NCBI GenBank assembly: GCA_949825025.1
Contig: OX463780.1
Coordinates: forward strand, 23,328,229-23,392,228
DNA from: Siphlonurus alternatus
Taxonomy: Eukaryota; Arthropoda; Insecta; Ephemeroptera; Siphlonuridae
Direction: 5' to 3'
Length of the DNA: 64,000 nt
Below the pieces are notes generated by a model. That model worked only from the letters and a program-made list of their open reading frames with translations. It ran no database searches and had not been told where the DNA came from. Shown here in pieces: positions 40,250 to 52,200 of the stretch (positions are counted from its first letter, which is position 1; each line of letters begins with the position of its first letter). Made by a program: the position numbers and the translations under genes.

Positions 40250-43200
40250 TCATTTGCTGTCGCTGCTGCCCCCTGAACTGTGTTCATTGGCTCCTTTCTT
40301 CATCGACATCAGCGCTCGCTCCCTCAGACGCCGTTCCAGCTCCTCCGTGTTCTCCGGTTCCGAGTCCGTCTGCTGCAAGCAAACAATGAGGGACGTAAGA
40401 CATGTCACCGGACGAAGCAGCAGTGAGAGAAACACCAAGCACCTTTTCTGTCCAATCACCAATACATAGCAACAACAGCAAGCACCCTTCTATCTTAGTA
40501 CCAAACAGTACATTGACATAGTTATGCAATGAATATGCACTTTTTTAAAGTTATAAGATCTAGGTCTTTAGTGTAAACTATTATCATAATAGCTTTGGGA
40601 CGAAAGAAATTATAAAAATTTTCAACAAAGAACAAGTTGTATTCAAGCTTTGTGGTGAGCCAAGTACCACTGCAAAATTCATGCACTCACCTAGAAATCA
40701 GGAAATATGAGATACGACTTTTCTATTATTGTCCATCAATGACAAGAACAAGCAATGTTAAAATGAAACTTCAAAGCAGTCACCAATACTTATTATTATT
40801 ATTTTATTTCACCCAGAAAATACCTGATAAGATTAGATTTTTCTTAATTTTTTAAATAGTTTTTATTAAATTGCCATGCACACAAACAAGTTCTCTTAAT
40901 AATAAGAATAAAAATTGACAGAGAAACCTTTCCAATAATAAGACTTTACAAGATTACAAGAGTCTCTCTATCCACTAATCAGCTAAAAGCCTTTTTGCTA
41001 ATAAGTTGCAATTACTGTAGAAAAATTGGAGATGTCATGGCAAAAAGTGTTAACAAAAGCTCTAGCTTTATAATAAGATGACCAGAGATTTGAGTCAAAG
41101 AAAGAAATGACAAAGAATAAAAAGCTTCATTCTATTCCCTTATGGATACTAGAGAAGAGGGTGGCGTCCCAATACTATTTCTCGTCTACTTAGGGTCCCT
41201 AAATGAGCTTTCCCCTCCAAGATGGCCGCTATATAAGAAGGGCGCATATGATGCGCCCTAAATTTGCCACCATTGTAGGGAAGGGTAGTAGACATAGTAG
41301 ACGAGAATAGGACTATTGGGACGCCACCGAGGAGTAGGAAATGCATTATGTTCTTAAAGGTATTACCAACATTGTAAATCACATTGAAAAATATAAATTT
41401 TAATGTGCAGTGAAGCTCCTAATAACAGCAACAACAGGCTTGTTGACCTGACAAAACTTACAACTTCGAACAGTAAAAAAATACCGCAAATCAGCAAATA
41501 GTAATGAAGACACAGAATCAAAACATCAGTTCAATAAGTTTTCCTCTCTTATACAATGGAATTGTGAACAATTTACAGTATATTTATATATACATATATA
41601 TATATATATTATACATACACAACTTTACATATGATTAACTTTGCAAAATTAACACTGTGATTTACAAGGTATGTAAATGAAACTGGTAATACCCTAAGAA
41701 GAAGAATAAATTCATGCAATTTTCAAGACAGCAAAATTTGTCTAATAAGCCGATCCCTTCTCCTCTTTTCTCATATGGTATGGACAAATTTGTGCCAACT
41801 TGAGGTGAGGTATGTACGCATGCCTGCTTGCTAAAGAGCCGAGCTGTACACACAACACAACTCACCTCGTGCTCACCAGAGTGGCGCTTCTTATGCTTCT
41901 TGTGTTTCTTGTGCTTCTTATGTTTCTTGTGTTTTTTGTCCTTCTTTTTCTTCTTCTCTCCAGCTGTACTGCCATCACTCTCCTGAAATAAAAAGTCGTC
42001 ACATTGAGGCTAAATATAAAATCTGCTGATGCAGATCAGGCTTGCAACAGAAAACATAAAAATAGTTCTAAAGCAGTTTTGTACTGACAAGCACTTAAAT
42101 TTACTATATTTTAGTGAAAAACAAAGAAACATTTAATAATTAATAAGAAACGTAGTTTAGTGGCATTTGTTTTACGAGTATTTACTGTTAGTATTTCAAT
42201 TAAAGAGATTATAAAATTAAAACTTAAAAAATCTATTCAGTTTCTCTCCCCGCCCCTCCTCCTGCCTCCCCAGAGCCTGCTTGGCTGCTCAACTCACCCC
42301 CTCTGACTCGCTGCTAGAGGCGGTCTTCTTCTTCTTTTTCAGCTTCTTTCCCTTGGACTCGTCATCTGAACTTGATTCCTTACGCTTGGCTCCATCTTCC
42401 CCAGACTCGGACTCACTCTCAGACTTCTTCTTTAGCTTCCCCTGTAACAAAGCAACACACAATGCAGCCAACACTTCCATACAGGGACTTTACAATCTGT
42501 GAAACTAATAAGTAATAAAATTATCACATCAAATAGAGGGGATTGCGCTGACGTCATGCGAGGAGGGCCAGAATGCACGGACTAGCATATAAGCAAAGTG
42601 TGCAATAATTTTTTACTTAACTTAATAAAATAAATCAAGTTTAAATACTTTAATAATACTTTAACAGTACACGATAGAACTCATAAAAAAAAAAATCTCA
42701 CCGCCAAAAAACTGTTAAAAGTATTTTTTATATATATTTTTTTTTTCGTCATTTTGTCTATGCTCACTGTATAATCTGGCCTGCCAAAACTTTCTCTTTT
42801 TCCTCCCTCCTGCGCCCCCTTCGCAATGTGTTAGTATAGGGAAACCCCTCTCCCGCCTCACGTAAACAGAAATAAGCTCTATACTTTGAGAATATTATTG
42901 AACTAATATAATGTCATTTCCTCACTACCACTCACCTCGCTCTTGTCTGCTTTCTTACTCCTCTTAGGTGAGGGTGAGCGTGATGAAGATCTTGAACCCT
43001 TGCGCTTCTCTCGTCTTGCAGACTCTGAGGACTTGTCGCGAGGTTTGTCGGCTGAGGCAGACCACACCGTGTCCTCTGCTTTCTCAGACACACCTGGGGG
43101 AGGACTCTCAGACACGTGGCCGCCATCCTCTTCTCCAGAATCAGCAGACCTGTCACAGACACAGCGTCAATAACAAGCCTGAGGAATATGCTCCATGTGC

Positions 43201-46200
43201 TTACCTTCTGGCATCTTTAGAGCCCTTGTTCTTGGCAAATGGAGACGGAGTTCGAGACAGACTGCGTGACTGCAGGAGCAAATAAGAATGTTAGTGAATT
43301 CAGAATAGGTGGAATTTCAGCCATATTTAATAGTAAACTACTTTTAATAAATATTTAGTACTATAGTTCTGACTGCAAACCACTGTTGAACTTTTATTTA
43401 AATGTATTTAAAAAAACTCCACATACAAAGAAACAGTGAACACGTTGTACTTGTAATATCAGTAATAATTTATTTTTATTTACAGGAAACCCTGGTGAAT
43501 GGCGGTCACAACATGCACACAATGCCTCTATTTATTTCATGACTGTCTTGAGTAGGTTGCTGTATTTTAAAGACTTCCATGGACTCTGTATTATCTTTAA
43601 TTACTGGCCAAATTCAAAGTCTGATTTGGCTAAATCAATCATTGAATCATGGTCAATCTAGCTTATCTCAGTGTTAGGAATACTCACCCTTCGCTTGGCT
43701 GGAGAGCCGCTGCGTGACCTTGAGCGAGGCTTCTTCCTGTCTGGCGGGGGTGACTGTCGCCTTCTTTCATCCTCACGTGCCCGATGTGGACTAGGAGATC
43801 TGCGGCTGCCATAGCGACGAGATGAGCGCATGGGACTTCGACTGAAATAAACATGAATTAAGCATCAGAGTACTGCCATGACACTCATGACCTCAGATAT
43901 TTGATTTAAAACACTTGCATAATTGTTATAATTAGATTATAATAATATTTCAAGCTGTTTTTTTTTACCACCCCTCCCCCCCCCCCAATTTTCGACCCTG
44001 AAGGTTTGTATAATCAATGCTCAACACTTAGGGGTGAATGTTCGTTTACTGTACATTCCATTCTATCTACTGGACAAGAAACTGCTAAATGCTGCTCACC
44101 TTCTGCGTGGTGGTGGCGGCGGACCATAGCGGTGAGGTGGAGGCATGCGGCCACGGTCTCTCTCCCTCAGCCTGATCCTCTCCCTCTCACGCTCCCTTTC
44201 TCTCTCTCGACGCCTCTCCCTCTCCCGCTCTCTCTCCCTTTCCCGCCTGCGGTCCATCTCTCGGTCTCGAGGGTCGGGAGAGCGACGTCGTCCTGAGCGG
44301 TCTCGGGACCTGCTGCGACGAGGGGGACTGCGGTAACGATTCCTGCTGCCGTGGCGACGGTGAGGAGAGCGTGAGCCAGAGCGACGTCTGTCTCTGCGAT
44401 CACCCTGTGCACAGCAAGAAACTGGTGTCAAAAGTTGTAACGTGTAATTATGAGTTCCACATACATATAATACAAACTCATATTATTCTCAGCTACGAGA
44501 GAAAGTACTGCCTGGAAAGAACAAGCAAGTACCAAAGCATGGGGAGATCTGATATTTAAATCAGACAGAACTTGTATTTATAATAGACTCACGGAGACTG
44601 CTAAATTTAGACTAGACACAGGTCATGACTATCTTGGATGCTATCCGATGAAATTTAAAATCCAAGATAGGGACATTTGTAAATTATGTAAAAACGAACC
44701 TCAAGACGGAGGGCATCTGTTTTGAAAAAATAAATATATTTATATTTTTTTAAATTCTTATTAACACTAACAAATTAATTAAAAGAGAATGTTAAAATTT
44801 ATTTGAGAAATTCAATATTTTTCTTTGTGATAATTTTTAATACATTAAATTACAAATGTCTTTATTTTGTTTCAGTGTTTCTTTTGTTTCAGATTTTACA
44901 TTTTCTTATTTTTCAGACTTATTTACCTAAATCTCTTCTTTTTCAGAACTTGATTTCTATTGTTGTTTCATTTTTATTTTTTACTTTTTTTTTTAGTACA
45001 TATTGAAAAAAAAAAAAAAAAATATTGATATTTTTTGTTTAAGAAAGTATTTACTTTGAAGGATTTTTTGTTTTTGTTTAATTGTATACAAAATATATAA
45101 TTATATCTGTATAATAATATTTTTTTACAAATATATACAGCAAAATAATTATGTTTTTCTACTTTTCTTTTTCTGTGTGAGATATTGTATTAGAATCTTA
45201 GGGATGACTATGTTATTTATTTTTTTTTTTTTTTTGTATTATTTGAACTTGGAGAAAAAGTTTTAAAATGTTCACTTTAATTAAATGAGCTTGGATTTAC
45301 ATAATAAATGAATCTTTTGCAACGGCCGGCAAGCTTTATTAAAGCTTTGGCTCGACAATAACTTGAATGATTGAGAGAATAATAATAATAAAAAAAGGAT
45401 GCTCTGCATTAACTACGAAACTCGACTCGTTGCCTGGTAACATGAAGAGAGAAGAGAAGGAATCTTTTCTCTATTGGCTTACTAAAAGTAAAATGGTTTA
45501 ATAACTAATAAGAAAAGAAGAAGATATTAATGAGGAAGTACAATATTGATTTCAGTTGTGATTAACATTTCGATCTCATATACTTCTTTAAAAAAATAAA
45601 ATAAACACTAAACCACCTGTTTATGTTTTGCTACACTTATTCAAGTTTCTTTGATAATTAAGGATCAATATTCTCACCTTGCGGTCATCGTCAGTGCCGG
45701 AGCTTGAATCTTTGTTACTGCGGTAGTGCCTTTTCTTCTGCACACTGTCCTCCTTCTTATGAATCTCAAAGTCCTTGCTGCCCTCCTTTTTGCCCCTGTC
45801 TCCCGAGGAGCGGCTGCGACTGCTGCTGCTGCTACGACTGCTGCGAGAGCGTTTCCTCTTGGTTGAGCCTGGAGAGGCTGAGCGAGAAGAGCGGTGGTTC
45901 GTCCTGTATACAAACACAAGAAGGTAAGAGATGCACAAAGAACACCTCACGACAATCTAAGCTTACTTTTTGCTGCTGCCTCCTCTAGGAGATGCAGCGG
46001 GAGATTTAGATCTAGAGCCAGTCCGTCCATTCTTACTTTTATCTTCCTTCTCTCTGCTCAACAGTATTGCATTCAGTTACGAGAAAAAAAGCACATATAT
46101 ATAGAAAAACAAAAGTGATCTTTAAAAAAACGAAACAAGTTATTATTTTACTTTTTGCGATTTAAATTTTAGAAACCATTACAGTATTACATAAACAGCA

Positions 46201-49200
46201 GAAAAATAAAAATTAAAGCCTTACTTATCACCAAGAAATAGGAGAAAACTTATGAAGATATTGTGAAAGCTCTAACGATGCAGCAAAATCTAACACAGCT
46301 GATCAATAGACAATAATGGTTGCATTTTTTTATTTCATAATTAGAAAATATACCTAAAATTATGCTTCTCTGAATTTTTTCGGATTTTTTGGAGTGCGGG
46401 AACTAATTTTAAAAAAATATTTAAAATACCTGAATTTGGGTGATACACCTGATGGGACAACTGTGACGTCATTTGTCGTGCTGTGATTGGCTGTTGATGA
46501 TGTCACGGCTGCTGTGATTGGCTGTCGATGACGTCACGGTTGTCCCATCAGGTGTACCACCCAAATTCAGACATTTTAAATATTTTTTTAAAATTAGATC
46601 CCGCACTCCAAAAAATCCGAAAAAATTCAGAGAAGCATAATTTTAGGTACATTTTCTAATTATGAAATAAAAAAATGCAACCATGATTGTCTATTACCCA
46701 TGTGAAAATCAAGTGCAATGTAAGATTCATTACAGTAATTTGCTAAAAGGATATAAATTATAACTACATTATTACTTAAATTTAATATGACAACTATATC
46801 ATACCCTCCCCCCTTCCCCCACTAATTGCTAACTCTGACATACCGGTCTCTAGGGGACTTGCTTGAAGAACGGTGTTTTGATTTCTTGGGTGTGGGTGAT
46901 CGTGAGGCTCGCTCTGTTGTGGCCACCACCTTGTCCTCAGGCACCTCGGGTGCACCAGACATGCTCACCAGCTTGGCTTGCAGACTGGACACTTGTGCCG
47001 GGTAGCTCCTGAGGAACAGTCTATTAGTCTCTTCCTCTAGGTATTCTAGGTCAAAGTGATGTTAACCTACCCTGAGTTGACCTTGGCTGCATCTTCACTG
47101 GTCTCCTCAGCCTCCTTCTTGACTGCCACCTCATTGTCCTTCTCCTCAACTTTGTGGTTAGTTTCTTCCTCCACTGTCTTGCCAATCTTGCTGGGTGATG
47201 AAGACCTAGGAACACAAAATTAGAAACATAAAATCTCTCAAAGCTTTCATATAACTACAGTATCTATGACCACTTTATCAAGGTTAAAAAGAATTAATTA
47301 GCTTTAATAGATTTAGAATTAGAGTAAATTCACAAATTTTAATTTCTTTACTGGTTTTACTTCACCAGTTAGGCAGTTACAAACTAAACTTTGAAACTAT
47401 TACTGACCTGTGTGGAGATTTAGAGGATGACTTCCTTGACTTATCCTTCTCTGTGTCCTTATCTCGTTGCTTGTCACGCTCTTTATCCTTGTCCCTCTCC
47501 TTGTCTCGGTCACGGCGATCGTTGCGATGTCTGTCTCGCTCCCTGGACCTGCTTCTCTTCTCTCGGGACCTGCTACGCTTCCTGAAAAACAAGAAAAATT
47601 TGAGAAGAGGACAGGCAAAGTCTGGCGGGAGACTTGCAACAATTCTTGAAGATGCTTCTTTTTAGCTGACTTTCTGGTGTTTCCACCAGGCTATCTATAC
47701 CTATGTAAAAAGAACATGAAATGACTACTATAAAGCCACAATTTTAATGAAAACAACTACTTGATGGGAGTAACAGGGGAATCCAAAATTTAGTTTACGG
47801 GGCAAATTTTCTTACTGTGAAATACTTTAAGCCTCTGAACAAACACAAAATTTACTTGAAACGTACCTATCTCTATCCTTGCTCCTCTCACGTTTACGCT
47901 CTCCTCTACCCCCGGCCTCGTCACGGTCCCCTCGAGGTCGCTCCTTCTCCAGCTGTTTCTTTACGTTCTCCTGGATCCGCTCCTGCTCCTCCTAAGTGGC
48001 AACATTTCAATTGAGACACGGGTGTACAGTTTGCTTTTTTTATAATAGCATAGCGTAAATATTGAAGAATCAAGATATTTCTGGTTGAGTTTTATTAACA
48101 TAATAAATCATATTAATAAGTCAATCACTCAAGAAAATAAATGCACTGTGTGGATATTATCAGATAGGATTGAAAATCTCTGATCTTGACTCAATACAAA
48201 TAATGCTACAGTAGTTTTTAGTAAATAACAGCAACACTCAGATTTTTCTCAAATTACTTGTCTTTATGTTGTCAATTAAGCAGTTGCTGCATTCTTGAAT
48301 TGCTAGCAAGCTAGTGAAATAAGCTAATCATATGATAGAAAGCTACACTGCTCAAATGCTGTCTTACCATTCGTTTCTTGATCTCCTCTTTCTTCTGCTC
48401 AAGGAACTGTTGTGGAATCCCGCTGGCACTCTCCTGTGCTGATAGTAGCAGCTCCCACATCTCCGTCATGAAGAGGCGAGCGTTCTTGCCATTGAGGAAC
48501 CCAGTCAGCAAAATCTGCATCTTCTTAGGCTCAGGACTCTGCACACGCCACGCGGGAAGAGAGAAGACATTAAATCTGAGTCTTTTAACACCCACAATGA
48601 GAAGGGAAGTCAAACTATGGATTGTGCAGGAAGAAAATGTACGGTCTAGAAATTAACGTCAATTTAAAACAATTAATGTTCATGCAATTGTAGTTTCTAG
48701 ACAGTACATTCAGTCAATAAAGACTATTATAATGATTTTTTTTATATTACATAAATATAAAAAAGGTTATTGGACAGGTTAAAGAAGGTTTAGGTTGAGA
48801 TCCCTATGATGGTATGTCTCCCTTGGTCAGCCTTACCTCTGAGAAGTCTGTAACCCTACTCACTGACAGCCCTGCTTTGCAGACGATCAATCAGCGTAGT
48901 CACATCTTCAGCTAGAATACTGAATTGAACCACAACATCAGTCCACACCTGCGGTGGAACCAGGACGAGCTCAATGGGGGCGCAACCAAATATTATATAT
49001 TCTATTTTCTTTTAAAAAAGAAAAAGTAACAATGCTTACAAGCTTTAGGCAAGATCACAAACCTTCCAATACTGTATTTAAAATGTGACCCGAAAAAACT
49101 AAATAAAGTGTGAAAAAATGTAGAAATAATGAGATCTGTAGTTAGTAAAAAAAAAATATATATTTAAATTATATTTTATAAAGTCAAGTTAACCCTAACT

Positions 49201-52200
49201 CCCTAGAAGAATTTAATAGTAAAATAAATACTGTATAATTTAAAGAAAAAAAGTTTTACACATGTATTTATTTTTTACTGAAAAAATTAATTTAAAATCA
49301 CATATACCAACCTTGTAATATTGAGATCGATAATTGTGCAAACTTCATCAAGTCATCGTTTTGAGAAGCAATTTAGGTGACGGGCGGGCGGGCGGTGGCT
49401 AATGTGAGGAGGAAGGAAGGGCCCCCATCAGGCAGGCGACAAGGCAAACCAAACTGTCTGTTCTGATTGAGAGTGAGAACAAACCGATACCATCAGTTAA
49501 GAGAGCGTAGACAAGCCCCAGCGATGGCTGTCGGCTAACAATAACAACATAAGCCTACCAGTCTTATGCCACCTTAGCATAAGCCTGGAAGGACCAATTA
49601 TATAATCTGTATTAAGAGAGTCTACATTCATTCTTATTAGAGAAAACTTAATGAATACAGATCATTCAATTCTCTCTACCTTCCTAACACAATATTTAAA
49701 TCTACAATTCGTTTATTATGATTGAAAAAGTATTGAATAACAACTTAAAATAATAATAATACTTAACTAGAAGACTAGGTAATAGTTATAATTAGAAGAA
49801 AAAAAAACACACCTGGAGAGAAAAGTACATAGCAAAAATTCATAAAATTATAGAAACAAATCTTACAATTATGTATAAAAATATAAAATAATACTATAAA
49901 GAACACAATCTCACAACTGCATACTGTTATTACGGTACATTTAAACTTATTTGTACCACTGTGTACAATTTTGTTGCTTTAACAAGCTTGATATTTATTA
50001 CACTATTCAATAATAGTTGAGATTGTCTCCCGTTTGTTGAACATGTGAGTGGGGACGGCGTGACGTCAGTACCTTCTCTGCCTCCAGCTGGTTGAAGACG
50101 AACTCGACAATGACGTCATCCTCCATGCCCAGCAGCTCTGTGATGCGCTTCGTTATCCACGGCTTGATCACGTCCAACTTCACTTTCCCCATGTCCACCT
50201 GTACATAATGATTAAAAGTGTGAAATTAACAAAACGATTTTAAGTTATATTCATATGTAAAGTTATTGCATTTTAGTAATGTAGTGCTGTTGTATCAATA
50301 TGAATTGAGCTTCCTGAAAAAAGTTTCCAAATTAAAATAATTGATTGTAGTATGTACATTTTTTTTTTTTTTTTTTTTTTGCCTGTACCATTCGGAATAT
50401 TTTATCTTATGATACCAAGCTTGGACTGGAAACCAATTCTATAATCATTATAATAAAATGAATATACCAAAAAAGGTTTGGCTGGAGGTGATTGCAGAAT
50501 GCTTGAAGAAAAGGGGTGTCAGAACGTCAGAAGTACTTTGTGCAATTTAATGTATCTGAAGCAAGTAGAGTACTGTATGCATGGAGGAAATAGACAGGAG
50601 CGCACTCTATTGGAATTCGCCATGTTATGAAGGGAGATAAGAGTGTTAACCGATACTAGCAGCTCTCGCGGTAGATTTTGGAAACAGAGAGGCTGACAAG
50701 CGCGCCATCTCTACGTGATAAAAGAACTGAACATAACATTGTGAAACAATGTTAACTCCGGGTTGCGAGATCCGAAGTTCGATGGACGATTTACATTATT
50801 TTTTATTGCTAGACAACAGCTCAAATCACCGCGAAATGAAAAATATTCTCGCATACCTTATTAAATTTCCAGTCTTCTACATGTGTTCTGGATACTCCAA
50901 GGCACAAATTTCACTGCCAAATAATTTACCGAAATAGCTTGTGTATTTGCAAGATTGCACCTATATGCATCACCCACTTATCTATGCTGTATTTAATTTC
51001 TGGCGTGATCTAAAAGGACAAAAAGCTCCTTATCGTTAATGGTAATTAAGATTGAAGCTAAAACAAACAAAAAATTGCACAATCAAGCCAATTTATTGAT
51101 CAAATGGAAGGTAATTAATTGACGTACGTGTTCACGAAAACTTCACAACATAAATATATGTGAGCGGAAAGCTGGCGGCAGCGAGCAGCCGGAGCAGCGC
51201 AGCAGAAGAGGGGAGGTAGAGGAGGGAGAGAGGCGGGAAATGTTCTACAGCTGATATTTTGTAACATTTATCAAATTTTATTTTCGTATTCTTAACTGCA
51301 GCATAACAAAATAACCCTTATAGACAAACTCTGTTGAATTTGTTTGAATATTAACAAAGTTCAATGACTTAATGTGTTTGTATTTGAAGTCTTGTAAATA
51401 TTTATGTAATTGTATATAGTAATAAAATTATTAAAAAACATTTTTCATTGAAACAAATTTTTTTACTACATCATGATCCCGCTCGTTAATTCATTTTGAT
51501 GCCTTTCATAAAATCGATCGAAGTAAGATGCACACTATATTAAGGTCGATTTTCCTACCGGTTGCCATGATAAACTAGCATTATATAATATATTATGGTG
51601 AATGGAATTTTTAAAGTCTTTTTCAATTAAAGTTATTTTTCATTTAATGAAATTGACAGTGCACAAAAATCATAACCATATATTTTTTTTTTAGTGAAAA
51701 AAAATTCACTAAAATTTACATCTTATTTATTACGTTACCATTAAATGGAAAGTGAAAATGAGTATCCAAAACGCACATATTTATAATTTTTGTGCACTGT
51801 CAATTTCATTAAATGAAAAATAACTTTAATTGAAAAAGACTTTAAAAATTCCATTCACCATAATATATTATATAATGCTAGTTTATCATGGCAACCGGTA
51901 GGAAAATTGACCTTAATATAGTGTGCATCTTACTTCGATCGATTTTATGAATGGCATCAAAATGAATTAACGAAATTTGTTTCAATGAAAAATGTTTTTT
52001 AATAATTTTATTACTATATATAATTACATAAATATTTACAAGACTTCAAATACAAACACATTAAGTCATTGAACTTTGTTAATATTCAAACAAATTCAAC
52101 AGAGCTTGTCTATAAGGGTTATTTTGTTATGCTGCAGTTAAGAATACGAAAATAAAATTTGATAAATGTTACAAAATATCAGCTGTAGAACATTTCCCGC

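Noticed and set aside
44096..44431. Plus-strand Ser-Leu-rich frames over 44-44.4 kb
   Set aside because: Shadows of the SRRM1 RS/RE-rich exon 44100-44404, which is on the minus strand.
50749..50937. 62-codon frame repeated in the other palindrome arm (52496-52684)
   Set aside because: Not called as a gene. Its doubling follows from the palindrome and no domain or splice evidence supports it. Kept as an observation under the palindrome.
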